Below, one piece after another: positions 21,235 to 34,099 of a DNA stretch of 64,000 nt. Position 1 is the first letter of the stretch. Every line of letters starts with the position of its first letter. The stretch is from assembly GCA_001600415.1 (NCBI GenBank), contig BCJX01000009.1, forward strand, positions 1,270,214 to 1,334,213, read 5' to 3'. A model generated the notes under the pieces. It was not told the origin of the DNA. It was given only the letters and a program-made list of their open reading frames with translations, and searched no databases. The position numbers and the translations under genes were made by a program. This DNA is from Pascua guehoae. Its lineage: Eukaryota; Basidiomycota; Tremellomycetes; Trichosporonales; Trichosporonaceae.

Positions 21235-24134
21235 CTACTGGCCGGCCTCGCAAATGAGGAACGAGGCCTGGCTGGCGTGGCCGCCGGCGAGGATGAGTGC
21301 CGTGGCGGGGTCACCAACAGTCTTGCGGAGCTCGGCACCGACGGTGGGGTTCTGCTTGCCGGCGGCGAGAATGGCGGTAAGCTCGCGCTCGTGGCTGTAC
21401 GCGGCAGCCCTGCGGCCACGGCCAACGACGACGAGGAGGGGACGCCACATGCGCTCAGTCTGGGCAGCGAGGAAGGCGGCCTCGGCCTTGGCACCGGCGG
21501 CGGCGAGAGGGCCGTCCGAGTTCATTTCCGTAAAGATGATGCGGTTGACGGCCGACGCGCTGGGGCCATCGACCAATGTGGTGTAGTAGTCCCACGCAAG
21601 GTTGTCGGCCGTCTCGGATACGATACGGCTCTGCTCGTCGAGCTTGGGCCCGCCAACAGTGAGCTGGTTGGCCTTGAAGGCCTCCTGGTGGGTGCGGGCA
21701 TCGCTAACAGTGAGCTTGCGGTGGGTGGCCGTCTTGGGCGATCCGTGGGCAGCGCCCTCGAGGGTGCCGTCGTCCGAAACGTCATCGGCAACGTCATCGT
21801 GCGTGATGCGAACAACAGTGGCGGTGACATTGGCGTGGCGGCAGAGCTGAACAACAAGGCGGAGCGCAAGACGGTCGTCGGGGCCACCAAAGAACGGGAA
21901 GAAGATGTGCTGGCCAGTACCGGGAGGCGTGACGGACGAGCCAAAGCCACGGTCGACAAAGAGGGCAACGTCGGCGGTTGTCTTGCTGTACAGGTTGCGG
22001 ATAAAGTGCGTGTACATTGGGGCACCGTCCGACGCAAAGATGCCCTCAAAGGCAGTGGCCGTGGGAGTGACAGCAGTGCTCGTCGACGACGTCTCGACAG
22101 GGGCCGGGATAATGGGGTCGTTGACGGGAATGGTCCAGGGAATCAGGACGAGCTCGGAGCCCAGTTCGTTGGCGTACTCGGAGACGGCCAGAGGGAAGCT
22201 GTCCTGGCCAACAATGTCAATGTGGGGCTGGACATCCATTCCGCGGAGGCGACCAAACTGCTTGAAGAGCTGAAGCGCATCGTCGGTGGGGAGGAGCTGC
22301 TCTTTTGCCGCCGACTGCATGACCGAAAAGGTACGACCGGTGAGCTCGACGAGCTTGAGTGCGTCAATGTGGACGGGGCGTGTGGTCGTGTCGCTGGCAG
22401 CCTTGTTGTCTTCCGAGTCGGAGGCGTAGGGCGAGCTGGTGGTGGAGACAGTGTAGGTCGGTTCCAGGAGCTGGGTGAGGAACATGACGGGTGCGAGGTG
22501 CTCGAGCTTCTGAAGGACGACGAGGAGGCGCGAAGTGTACTCGCGGCCGCCAGCGGCACCACCGGTCGAAGTGTTGAGGAACTGGGCACGGGCCAGCTGG
22601 TTGTCCTTTTCAATCTCGGCCTCAGTCTGGGGAGTGCTGCCCGAGCCACGAGTGCGGTACTGAGCCGGGTAGATGGCGAGGGTACCGGGTGTCGTAACAA
22701 GGGTGAGGAAGACGGCAACGAGGACGAGCATGGAGAAGAGGCGCTCGTCGATGATTCCAGCTTCGCGGCCAACGTTGAGGACAATGAGCTCGACAAGACC
22801 CTTGCACGACATGAGCATGCCAATAGCACCGCTCTCGCGCCAGGTGTAGCCCAAGAGCTTTGCGACACCAGCACAGCCGATGAACTTGCCGAGGAAGCCG
22901 ACCACGGAGATGAGGATAATGTAGCCCCAAATGATACCCGTGTCAAGTGCCGCAAGGTTGGTCTGGAGACCGGAAAGCACAAAGTACTGCACTGGTTAGT
23001 AAATGTTCGTTTTATAGACTCGAACAAAGACTTACGATCGGGAGGAAGAGCATGGAAACCAGGTCTTCGATGCGCTCCGTAATGGCAATGGCAAAGCCAC
23101 CCTCGTGAGGAATGATTAAGCCGGCCAGGAAGCCGCCAAAGATGGGGTGGACGCCGATAATGCTGGTCATAAAGGCCGAGCCAAAGACAATGAGAAGCGT
23201 GACGGTCATGATCATCGGCGTGGGGCCGTTCTCAATCGAGCCAGAGCGGCGGCAGAGATAGACGTAACCCTTGCGAATAGGCCACAGAAGGACGATCGAC
23301 CAGGCGGCAGCAGTGAGGAGAATGTAGACGGCGGTCACACCCTGGCCGCCAGAGACAAGCGCGAGGGTGAGAGCGAGCAGCGCCCATCCAACAACGTCGT
23401 TGCCAACGCCGGCGGCAAGGACAATGACGCCGACCTTGGTGTCGAGGAGGTTGCACGCAGTGAGAATGCGGCACAGCACGGGGAAGGCGGTGATGGCCAG
23501 ACAGACGCCGAGGAAGAGGAGGAAGTTGCCGAAAGACACTTTCTCAGAGTCGACAAAGTTGGCGTACACGGGGACGGCGACAGCGGCACCAAGACCAAAG
23601 GGCAGGACCATGCCAACGAGCGAGATGATTGCAGAGTTGCGGCCATTCTTCTTGACAATGCCAATGTCGACTTCGAGGCCGACGACGAACAGGAAGAGCA
23701 CAAGACCGATTGTCGAGACAAGGTTGAGGAACGGGATCGATTCCTTGGGGAAGATGCTATGGGTAAAGTTGGGGATGCGACCAAATGCAGTGGGGCCAAG
23801 GAGAATACCGGCGATAACCTCGGCGATGACCTGCGGCTGGTTCATAAACTTGAAGACCCACGCAATGCTGTGCGTGAAGACGATGATGATAAAGAGCTGG
23901 ATGATGAAGAGCGTAATGGGCTAGGGCAACGTCAGTACATGGACAATGGATGGCATGTGGTGGGGGTCACTCACGTGCGTCGAGTCAAACTTGCTCGGGT
24001 TGAGTGGGTTCGATACGTTGAGGACAGAGTCCTGGGAATGAGTCAGTTCGAGTACCGGCGGGAGAGGGGAGAATAATACGTACCGACATCGAACGCGCAA
24101 CAAGGCGCAGGTCGTCCATGAGTTGAGGGGACAT
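21235..24134 (-). CDS. KHA1: K+/H+ antiporter of the Kha1 type (CPA2 family)
   Basis: Kha1 is an intracellular (Golgi/endosomal in yeast) monovalent cation/proton antiporter acting in pH and K+ homeostasis. Exons 24134-24084, 24031-23975, 23920-23036 and 22986-21235 encode 914 residues, close to yeast Kha1. Transmembrane helices begin with PITLFIIQLFIIIVFTHSIA. The CPA2 core follows: AGILLGPTAFGRIP, LFLFVVGLEVD, VCLAITAFPVLCRIL and LAAGVGNDVVGWALLAL, including the paired Asn-Asp of the ion-binding site. Later come GGFLAGLIIPHEGGFA and LSGLQTNLAAL. From about residue 470 a roughly 440-residue cytosolic part contains stretches resembling universal-stress-type domains. For exon 4 I chose the acceptor GCAG before TAC (22986), because an AG 5 nt upstream breaks the frame. 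Introns are 49-54 nt. Confidence 0.93.
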
Positions 24135-27100
24135 GGTGGAGTGGAGTGTGGAGCGTGTGCGAGTTGAAGGGAAGGGTACAAAAGACAATAAAAGGTGTGG
24201 GAAGAAGGCGACAGCGACCAAGTCGCTAGATCGCAGATGTATGAAAGGAAGCTAAGAAGCGGGCTAGGATGGGCGGTGGAAGATGGATCTCTGGTGTGGA
24301 GCTGGGGATTGATGGTCCGACAAGTGGTCGAGTCTGTGACACTTATATACCCGTCGAGATAAGACAATGCTGAAGAGGACGCGATGAAACGAGACTCTGT
24401 GACAGCACTGTCAGCACAGGATTGAAACGATGCTTTGCACCGCTGTACGGCATCGTGTCTACTTACTGGGTCTGGACAGAAGAGCGGTAGACGAGGGGAC
24501 AGTGTCGCAAGAACAGTCAATGATGGGCGCGTCGAGCAAAGTCGTCGCGGGCGGTGGTTGAGGTGATGGATGCACCGCAAACAACACCGCTAATGGGGAA
24601 AGTCTAGTGTTCCTGTTGAGCGGGACGCGGTACTTGAAACGCCAGAGGGGGTGGCGATGTTGGAGAGCAGCGTCCAAGGCGGTGTTGGTACGAAAAGGTT
24701 TTACAAGAGACCGGGTTGGGGTTGGGTACTTGTAGTCTTGACGCCGATGCTGGATTGGGAAAGCGCGAGCGACTTTGGAGCTGATAGTGGTGGCAACGGT
24801 GGCAAGGGTAAAAACGCGGCAAAGGAGGGAGGGAAAGACATCGGGGCCACGGGGCCATCTGCGGGGGGGAATGCTGGGCGGACGGGCGGGCACTGGGCAC
24901 AATAAGGGGCGCAGAGGGACGAATCACTGCGGGCTGCGAGGGTTGCAAGGCATGCGAGGGCCAAACAGAGGCAGGGCAGGCAGGGCAGGCTGCATGCGTT
25001 TGCCCAGTGCCCAATGGCCAGTGGGCCGTGGGGTGGTGTCCATGGGGATGGGCTGGGCAGGCACCGTCATGGCGTGGCACGGCAACGGGCCCACGGGCCC
25101 ACGGGCCCACGGGGAGCCAGGCCAAGCGACGCCAAGCGCTTGTCTGGTTCCAGACTGGACGCGTCCCAACATTCTACAACTGTAAATTATTGGGACACGG
25201 TAACGAAGGAAACCGGGGCTGCACCGCACAGACACTGGAAATTGGCACCCAGGTACCCAGGGCGCACACACCGGAACCCATGCCCATGTGCTGTTCAACA
25301 TTGATTGGCTGGGGAAAATAAAAGAAAGCAAAGCAAAAGACTAAACCTGGATCGGAGGCGGTGATTCAGGGAAAGAGTGGTTTACGGCTTGCCGATGCAT
25401 TGCCCAGGCGCAGCGGGTGGCACCCGCTGGTACCGCTGGGCACAGCTGGCGCACAGCTGTTGCGTTTGTTGGCGAGCGCGGCGATGCGTTCCTGTCCAGT
25501 TTGAGAAAACATGAAACGCCAGGCGGTTCCCGCGGCGCTTGGTACACTCTATGCTGTGCAACAAGGACACGTCCAGCACCGCGTTGAGGTGTAGAATTGT
25601 CGAATCGTCGCGTATGGTTTGCGGGATGAGTTGTGCATCGTCTGCATCCGGTGTGTGCATCCAGTGGGGTGGGGGGGCAGGTACCCAAGGGCGCATCGCC
25701 TTGGAATGTGATGAATGTGGCTGGATGGCTCGTGCGCTTGGCACGACCTACCATTGACCAAAAACCGCAGTCGCGTGCCCCCGAGACCCGATAAACGCAC
25801 CAACTGTGCCCGTTGATCGCTGGCTGACACGGTGGCCGCCGGTAGGTCACGGGCCCCACTTTGCCCAGCGCGCAGCGCGACCCTATCCATCCAAGTGTCG
25901 CTTCTGTTGATCCATTGCCCTATGCTTTGGGCAGGTGTCACATGTTGCATCCGATGCACCCACAAACGTGCGTCCTCGATCCAGTGTGTGTGCGATTGCG
26001 GACCACGAATGTTCCCGATCAGCTGTTTCGAGTAGTGTTTCCATCCAGAGGCAGTGGGCACAGCTTCACCGCTTTCACACTCACCACTCCCGCAACTAAC
26101 TGTACCGCACGCGTCCTATGACCTGTAACCAACGTCTGTCACGCCCTTTTCGGCGACCAAACCAGCACCAAGCTAGCACCAAGCAGTGCAAGCAAGCTCT
26201 TGATCCTGTGCAGCGGAATACCCGACCTGACAACCGAGGTACCCACTTGGGAACTCTCACGCACGGATCTAGACATGCTCGATGACTTGTGCGTCCGACA
26301 GACATGTGGCGTTCACAAGCCTTGGCATCCGTGTCACACGAACGTCACATGCCGCCATAGTCTTTGGGCCAATGGTCAACACTTATTGTTGGTGTCGAGT
26401 TTGGACCGGCGACGTTGGTGGCAGGGGAAGGGCACCTACCTGTTACAGATGTCGGGCGCGCGGTGACTCGTTGTGCGCTGCGTCAAGCACCGCATTGCTC
26501 TGTTGCCCACTAGAAAGTTTGAAGCTGTGTGTTTCGGTTCGCCGTCTCGGTTCAATGTCTGGCGGCCCCGGGGATACTAGAAAGAACATTCTATAACGAG
26601 AGGCGGCCGTGCACTGCACAGACCCCGCTTGACGTGATCACTTCTATCTCAATAGATAAGTGCAGACGCGCCCATGAGGGCAATTGGTCCGAGCTCTTGC
26701 CTCACAAGTGGGCAACAAAGGCGCCGCGTGCAATCAAACTGTCACTGGCACCCCTGTGGAGTACCACGATCAATTGCGAAGCGAAGACGCGCTAAACATA
26801 CGTGATCGCGCCACCCGTCGGCCGAGCCGATGTGGCGTGACGCGCAACAGTCGGCCAGCTGCAGGGCCAAGCCCGCAGTCGCAACCCATGCCATGCATGT
26901 GTGCAGCGTGCAACACGCGTTTGTGGGATTTGGATGTGTATGCGCGCGTGAGAGCACGTCCAAGTGCCTGTCGTTACCTGTTGTCCAGATGGGCCGCTTT
27001 ACCTTTACCTGCCACTGCCCCACTGTCAACAACCAAGACGCGCGTCTACCGACAGATCGAGCCCAGCCCAGCGTGTGATCGAGCAACCCCTGGAGCCGCG

Positions 27101-27415
27101 GCTAAGATGTCATGCTTATCCATTGACAGCGCCGCATGTTGCAGGTATACTTAACAGCGATAGTCGCGAGGGGGGGAGGGGGTGTGTAGCATGTCAGTAA
27201 CGAGTACTGAAACTCGGGCCTGTGACGATAACTTTGTGGCTGTGCAGACTGTAACAGGTGACGAGTCGTAACCCGTGAGCCAGATGACAAGCTGGAAGCG
27301 GCGCAGTTCTCGTACCCATATGCATAGACTAGAAACCCGTCATTGTTCCTGCACGCCACATCATTCTTTAATAGAGAGCCTTCCACGCCCATATAACTGC
27401 TAAGCCAACTTTCGG
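24135..27415. other. Gene-free 3.3 kb between KHA1 and the sugar transporter gene
   Basis: It includes the KHA1 promoter next to 24134 and the transporter 3' region next to 27415. ORFs up to about 170 codons occur in competing frames without transmembrane, domain or splice signatures. A short GC-rich tandem repeat is at 25085-25114. I see no transposon ends, RNA gene or convincing exon chain. Confidence 0.45.
25085..25114. repeat. Tandem ACGGGCCC octamer repeat
   Basis: Three perfect ACGGGCCC units at 25085-25108 followed by a partial fourth. Each unit contains the palindrome GGGCCC, so the array can form short hairpins. Confidence 0.8.
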
Positions 27416-29842
27416 TTAAGCCTTGACAAACACCTGTCCTTGGGCGGCGCTCGCCTGGACGGCCGCCTGCATCTGCTCCTCGACATGTGTCACCGTCTTG
27501 GACCACCTCCAGGCGGGGACCTTGTTCTCGTACAGCTCGTCAATCTCTGCAGCCGAGCGGCTGGGAATTGTTAGCTTGTTGTTTACACTGACTGCTCGAT
27601 CAAGTACTCACCCCTTGGTCTCGGGAAGGTAGAGCCACATGAGGATACACATTGGGACGGAGAGGGCGCCGTACACAAAGCCGGAGCGGAGGCCGAGGTG
27701 CAGGAGCATGGGTGGTGTCGCGTAGCTGCAGACGTTGTCAGCTGTGGGGTCACGTGGCAAACTGTCAGGGGACGCACCAGGTGGCAATGCCGGTAACCGA
27801 GTTTGTAAAGAACGTGATGGGACCGGTCTTGACTGTTCTTGTCAGTGACACTGAAGGAACAGAGCCAACGAAAAGAACTCACTCCTCAAGAGCGCCGAAG
27901 GGAGTTCGGCAGAGAAGAGGTAGTATGACATGCTGATCACCTGGAACGAAAACGTCCAGAAACAGCAGATGACCAGCTGTAGCAAGTGTGAGCGGATGAT
28001 CCGTCGCGTAAAGGGACAGGCAAACTCACAAGCGCAGTAGCTGCGGCTGCGTTGCCGGTCGTCGCGCCGGTCCAGTAGAGTGCACCGACAATGAAGCAAA
28101 TGACGACAACAAACGTCTGGGCAGAATTGATAATGGTGCGGCGACCCAGTTTATCCGTGGAAAGCGACCAGAGAATGACCGAGAGAAGGTTGACGCAGCT
28201 ATGCAAGTGTCAGACGGGATTTCCAGTATGCGTCCCAGACGGAAAAATGCTCACGAGAGGATCAGACTGCCGAGGAACGGGTCGTCCAAACCAGCGAGCG
28301 AAAAGAAGTCTGTCGGTCAGGTAGTGTCCCCGTGGTCGGAGCAGACCCTGAGGGGCCAACGTACAGGTAGAGTAGGTGGTGATAATAGCGAGGCCGGCAA
28401 ACTGCTGGCAGATGGCCAGAATCATGACTGTGAGGGTACGCCTCTGGACGCGATTAGTGGTCGTTTTACAACATCAGGTGGGCAAAATCATTCTCACCAA
28501 GTTCTGACCCATAAAGACGTCGCGGTACCTCGGCCGTCCGACTGCGAGCATGGCCCTCTCGTGCTCGAGGGTCCGCGTCATGATTCCGTACTCTTCCTCA
28601 TAGTCGTATCCCTCGACACCGCCGTAGAGCCTGAGCATCGACTTGAGCGCGGCCTCCTTGTTGCCCTTGCGCGCATAAAACCACGGCGACTCGGGAACCA
28701 TGGCCCAGCAGATGAGCATGAGCCCAATGGGGGCCCAGAGGACGCGCATCGCGAGGAGGTAGTCGTCGGGGTACTTTTGGTTGATTTGCTGCATCATCAG
28801 AGAGCAAATGATGCCGCCAATGTTGGTCCTGTACTGTTAGGACGAGAGGTGTTTTCCAACCTATGGCACAACACATACCAGACCGCTTGGAAGGTGACCA
28901 TACCGCCGCGAATCTTGTCGGGGCAGATTTCCATGACGTAGACCTGGCAAGTGACTCTGGAACATTAGGCTGCCACCTGAGAACAGTCACTCACTGGAGG
29001 ACACCAATACCTGCACCATTGCAGAGTTTGGCAATCGCCTATAGTTGTCAGTTTGGGGTCCAGCTGTAGAAGGAGGACACTTACCCAAACAGCCGGGGTC
29101 TTGGCCGTGTTCAGAAGCGCGCAGCCCTGGTACAGGTCAGTTGATTGAGACTTGTTTTTTTTTTACGACGTCAAACTCACAACAGCGAGCCAGAGCCATG
29201 CGACGTAGAATGAAACCTTACGACCAAACCTGTCGGCAACCCTGGAGAATAAGTCAGCAACTGGCTACGAAGAGGTTGGAGAGAGAAACTTGCCAAGAGA
29301 TGTGTGTAAAAGTGACGATTTGACCGACGTTCTGCCAATGTGAGTATTTTGAGTACTACCTTGTGGCAACGGGATCTCAACTCACGAGAAAGGCACTCCA
29401 AGTTGACACTGGGTGTGTAAGCATATATGATTGTTGACACTATAGGCTGCCATGTCACTCACCCCAAGTAGGGTCCAGAGCCGTTACACCGCTACCACCC
29501 TCTCCAAATTGTTTGATGAAACCCGCGTTGGCAATAACAGTGCCACCTGCACCGAGCTGGGTATAATCAGTAACTGTATTTCCCTAATAGGACAAAACTG
29601 ACCTCGAAGCCCTCGCACACGTAACCGGTGTACACTAAGAGGACAAAGAGGATAACGCGCCTGAACACCCATGCGGTGCGTGGGATGGACAGCTCGCTGT
29701 ATCGCGACTTGAGGAGCCCATCGTCATCGTGGGACACAGGGAGCTTTTCGTCTTCGTGCTGGTACGACTCGACGTGCTCGACATCGTGCTTGTCGGTGGG
29801 GCTGGACCCGAGTGGTGGTGCGGCCATTGTCGTGCTGCGCAT
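27416..29842 (-). CDS. MFS sugar transporter (hexose/alpha-glucoside permease type)
   Basis: Sixteen exons: 29842-29603, 29556-29463, 29408-29386, 29331-29294, 29241-29181, 29126-29085, 29038-28995, 28956-28879, 28828-28498, 28443-28365, 28309-28255, 28198-28030, 27976-27883, 27832-27778, 27725-27612 and 27560-27416. They total 553 residues with all phases matching. Sugar-porter marks are VADRFGRK after TM2, the PESPWFYARKGN motif at the end of the first half, DKLGRR in the second half, and PETKGRSAAEIDELYENKVPAWRW at the end. The N-terminus is hydrophilic. The substrate cannot be read from sequence, but the divergent neighbour is an alpha-L-rhamnosidase, which suggests uptake of rhamnose-containing oligosaccharides or glycosides. 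Intron 4 uses a GC donor (at 29293). The ATG at 29827 is an equally good start, and another in-frame ATG is at 29877. Confidence 0.9.
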
Positions 29843-31218
29843 GTTGATTCGGGAAAAGATTTTGTCCTGTTTGTTCATCGCACACAGCTCGTATATGTAC
29901 AAGCGTCGAGGTGGGTAGCTGTTATATCCGGGGGTCCGCATGGGTGGGCGCCTCATCTGCGGCCGTGCCCACCGGCCATGCGGCCAAGGGTGGGGGGCTC
30001 CAAGCCTCCAATGCTATTTGCACCATCCATACCTCGGATCAACGATCACCTGTTCTTCGTACCGGGACAATCTTGTCCCGCTCAACGCAAGCCTCGTGCG
30101 TATGCGCGACCTGCGTCATGCCGACTCACGACTGGGCCCCAGAGTGGTTGCGGGGTTGGTCTGTGGGGCTCAAAAACGTCCGATGGCCGCGGGTTGAGCA
30201 AAGGCACCGGCGACCCGAGCGAGCGTGAACTCATGTTGGACCTCAGTCAAGGCTCGTCGCCACTGTCGTGTGACTTGTGCCATGTTGCAGCACTCGCTTC
30301 GGTCCATCGTTCTCCCGTGTCCTGGAGTGGAACAGCCAGGTGCGCGGCTTGCGCCGCCGCTTGTGATCGGCCTAATTAGTAGGTGACATGCAAGAGCACC
30401 TCTTGGGAAGCGTATGTGCGCGCGCATCCGTCCGAGCGATGATAATGTGGGCGACGACCGCCACACCTCGAAAGATGTGGGCGAGTTGGGAGCCGGCGGG
30501 TTTGCCGAGCCGATGGCGACGTCATGGCAATAGGTCCGACGCGTTGGCGCGGCAAACGACGGCTCTGAAATATCGACAGAACATTATCCCATCCGAAGCC
30601 AAGTTCGTAGGCATGCAATTACGGTGCTCTGGGAAACCCCTGCAGATCCAGCTCACATGCGGCGGCTCACCTTCACCACGATGCAGGCGGCTCGACGATG
30701 GCAACAGGATCCGGGGCACCAGCTCTTGCTGCCCGTGACATATTGCAAAGTTGCTGCCGAGAATTATCCGATAAAGGTCGCCCGGTGCCTTGCTGTGGTT
30801 GTTTACTCGTCAGTGTTCCAAGAGCGGCACATCTTCAGTACGACATGCTGCGGGGCATCTTCAGTGCGCGAATGGCGGCGTGGTGCGTCTTCAGCGCGGC
30901 TCTCTTGCCTGCACTCTCGGCCATCTGCGCTGCAATATGATCAAGGGTCGGGCGTCATGTCCCCACATGGTACGGACATTAGACTACCGTTGCCCCGCCA
31001 AAGCGATGCTTCGACAAGTCGGGGTTCGGATTTTGCCGGTGTAGCAGTGACTAACCCTAACAGCCGACGCCCACTTGGTCGACTTGTGAGGTTGGCAAGA
31101 GCGGTGGAATGATGTACCGTGAATGGGCGACCTGGCGTCAATAAAGAGCACATCGCAGCATGCTCGTCGGAATGCCTCACACACACTCTGCTGTTGTTGA
31201 CAAACTGACGTCTCCATC
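29843..31218. promoter_or_regulatory. Divergent intergenic region of the transporter and rhamnosidase genes
   Basis: 1,376 bp between two divergent start codons. It contains SYGGRG hexamers of the CreA/Mig1 carbon-repressor type, for example GTGGGG at 29990-29995 and CTGGAG at 30322-30327. Such short sites occur by chance, so this is only suggestive. ORFs here have no domains. Joint regulation of the pair is inferred from the arrangement. Confidence 0.45.
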
Positions 31219-34099
31219 ATGAGCCAAGCGCCCCGCATCAGCAAGCTCACGTTTGAGCGCAACGCGTCGCCCGTTGGCATTGACCAGGCGCGGCCGACGC
31301 TGTCCTGGCGCTACGAGCAGGACGACAAGACACAGGGCGACTGGACGCAGAAGGCGTTCGAGCTGGGCTTCAAGCGCGGACATGGCGACGAGAAGACGTA
31401 TACCGTCGAGTCTGGGGACAATGTCGAGATTGCCTGGCCCGAGGACGAGGCGCCGCTGTCCTCGCGGGAGCGTGTCCAAGTGCGCGTCCGCGCCCGCGGG
31501 AGCGACGACAAGTGGACGGACTGGCACGGCGAGACTGTCGAGGCGGCGCTGCTGGACCGGTCCGACTGGTCGGCCAAGGTCGTCGCGCCCGACATTGTGC
31601 CGCCGGCCCACTTGGCCAAACGGCCATTCTACGTGCGCAAGACGTTTGACGTAAAGTCGGTCGGCGAGGCGGTGCGCGTGTACGCGACGGCGCTGGGCGT
31701 GTACGAGGTGACTGTGAACGGCACGAGGGTTGGGGACCACGTCATGGCGCCCGGGTGGCAGTCGTACAACCACCGCCTGCACTACCAGACATACGAGGTG
31801 CCAGCGAGTGTACTCAAGGAGGGCCAGAACACGATTGAGGCCGTCGTCGGCGAAGGGTGGTACAGCGGCCGGTTGACGTGGCACGAGGCGAACCGCAACA
31901 TCTGGGGGTCCGAGATCGGCGTCATGCTCCAAGTCGAGGTGGACGCGCAGGTCGTTGCCGCGACCGACTCGGACTGGGAGTGGAGCTACGGCCCTCTGCT
32001 CTCGTCCGAGCTGTACGATGGCGAGACGTACGACGCGTCTCTCGGCAAGCCGAACGCATGGCGTCCGACCAAGACCATCCCCCTCCCGTCCAAGACGACG
32101 TTGATTGCACCCCAGGCGCCGCCCATCCGGCGCATCGAGGAGGTCAAGCCCATTGAACTCATCACGACCCCGGCAGACAAGAAGATTCTCGACTTCGGCC
32201 AAAACCTCGTGGGCTGGGTCAAGATCCACACGGTCCCAAAGCGGTCCCAGCCGACAGATGTCGTCGTCCTCCGCTTTGCCGAAGTGCTCGACAAGGGCGA
32301 GCTGGGTGTCCGCCCACTGCGCACGGCAAAGGTCACGGACAAGATCTACCCTGCCCCAGACCAGGCCATCACAGACTGGGAGCCAAGGTTTACCACCCAC
32401 GGGTTCCGATACTGCGAGGTTACGGGTCCCAGTGCGCTGCTCGACGACTACAAGGACAACTTTACCGCCGTCGTCGTGCACTCTGACATGGAGCGGCTCG
32501 GCGACTTTAAGTGCTCGCACAAGTTGATCAACAAGCTCCACGACAATGTCGTGTGGTCGCTCAAGGGCAACTTTGTCGGGCTGCCCACCGACTGCCCCCA
32601 GAGAGACGAGCGGTGAGTCTAGAGCTCGGGAGGGGGGGGGAATATGCACGCGTGACCCCAACTAACATGCCTTAGCCTCGGCTGGACGGGTGACCTGCAA
32701 GCCTTTGCGCCCACCGCAAACTATCTGTACGACACGAGCGGGTTCCTGACCAACTGGCTGCACGATCTGTACGAAGAGCAGATCAAGGACTCGCATGGTG
32801 CACCGCCCGTCGTCGTGCCCAACACTCTGAAGTCTGGCAATGAGCCCAACCCGTTCCCCCAGGCTGTCTGGGTGAGTCCCACCCACACACCCTCTTGGAG
32901 ATGTTCCTAACCACCCCAGGGCGACGTTTGCGTCCTGACCCCCAATGCGCTGTACGAGGCGTACGGCTCAAAGGCGTTCCTGCGTGAGGCGTGGGAGGGA
33001 ATCACGGCGTGGCTCGACAAGGGTATCCCCAAGGGCGACAACGGGCTTTGGCTCAACCTCTGGGGCGGGTTCCAGTTTGCCGACTGGTGAGTGGTGCCAA
33101 CGAGAACCGACTGACATTCCAGGCTCGACCCGCGCGCCCCGCCCGACGACGCGGCTGCGGCGCTCACCGACCCGTACCTCGTCTCCGACGCCTACCTGGT
33201 GGGAATCACAAAGGTCGCGGCCGACGTGGCGGCCGTCCTCGGCCTCGACGCCGAGGCCAAGCGGTACACGGAAGAGCACGCGCGGATCCGCAAGGCGTTC
33301 CAGGACGAATACGTCTCGCCCAACGGACGCATGTCGAGCGACACGCAGACGGCGTACGCGCTCGCGCACCAGTTTGACCTGCTCGACAAGCACCAGCTGC
33401 CGGTCGCGGCCGAGCGCCTCAACCGCCTCGTCGGCAAGGGCGGCTTCCGCATCGGTACCGGGTTTGCGGGGACGCCTGCCATCCTCCACGCCCTCGCTGG
33501 CGCCGACCACTTGCAGGTCGCGTACCGCATGCTCCAGGAGAAGGGGTGCCCGAGCTGGCTGTACCCCGTGTCCATGGGTGCCACGACCATCTGGGAGCGG
33601 TGGGACAGCATGCTCCCCGACGGGTCCATCAATGTGAGTCAAGTCCAGTCGAGCCCGAGCCGAGTCCACCATCCCCCCTGTCATGTACTAACGTATATCT
33701 CAGCCCGGCGAAATGACCTCGTTCAACCACTACGCCCTCGGCGCCGTCGCAAACTTCCTGCACACGACCGTCGGCGGCCTCAAGCCCCTCACTCCCGGCT
33801 ACCGCACGTTTGCCGTCCAGCCCCGCCCCGGGGGCACCCTCACCAGCGCGGCCACGCACACTACCACGCCGTACGGCCGTGCGTCCGTCTCGTGGACCCT
33901 CGCAGACGGTGTCATGAAGGTCGACATTGTCGTGCCCCCCAACACGACGGCGGTGCTGCGCCTGACCGACAAAGAGGAGACGGTCGGAAGCGGCACGCAC
34001 TCGCGCGAGGTCAAGTATGACGCGCCCAAGGTCTGGCCGCCGCCCTTTTACGACCCGCCCATCCTCCCCCCGAGGAAGCACGATACGTTGGCCGAGTGA
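31219..34099 (+). CDS. Intracellular GH78 alpha-L-rhamnosidase
   Basis: GH78 enzymes release terminal alpha-L-rhamnose by inversion from flavonoid glycosides, saponins and pectic oligosaccharides. Exons 31219-32612, 32676-32871, 32920-33086, 33123-33633 and 33704-34099 encode 887 residues. The modular order is typical: N-terminal beta domains (RPTLSWRYE; FYVRKTFDV; LGVYEVTVNG; GDHVMAPGWQSYNHRL), the concanavalin-like part (ILDFGQNLVGWVKI), then the (alpha/alpha)6 barrel starting at GLPTDCPQRDERLGWTGD. In GH78 the Glu of this Arg-Asp-Glu-Arg motif is the general acid (Glu464 here). The Glu of GATTIWERWD (Glu744) fits the general base. A beta-sandwich with GEMTSFNHYALG follows. There is no signal peptide: the N-terminus MSQAPRISKLTFERN is hydrophilic. 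Cleavage should therefore be cytosolic and depend on import, which matches the divergent transporter gene. Confidence 0.95.

Noticed and set aside
21277..23082. A 601-codon open frame on the plus strand, antisense to KHA1
   Set aside because: It mirrors the conserved antiporter exon 4 and runs across its intron. High GC at third positions leaves antisense frames open. Its translation is low-complexity with no domain.
31177..32661. A 494-codon open frame antisense to the rhamnosidase gene
   Set aside because: It covers GH78 exon 1 on the opposite strand and crosses its intron. The composition is Arg/Leu/Val-rich without motifs, as expected of an antisense shadow.
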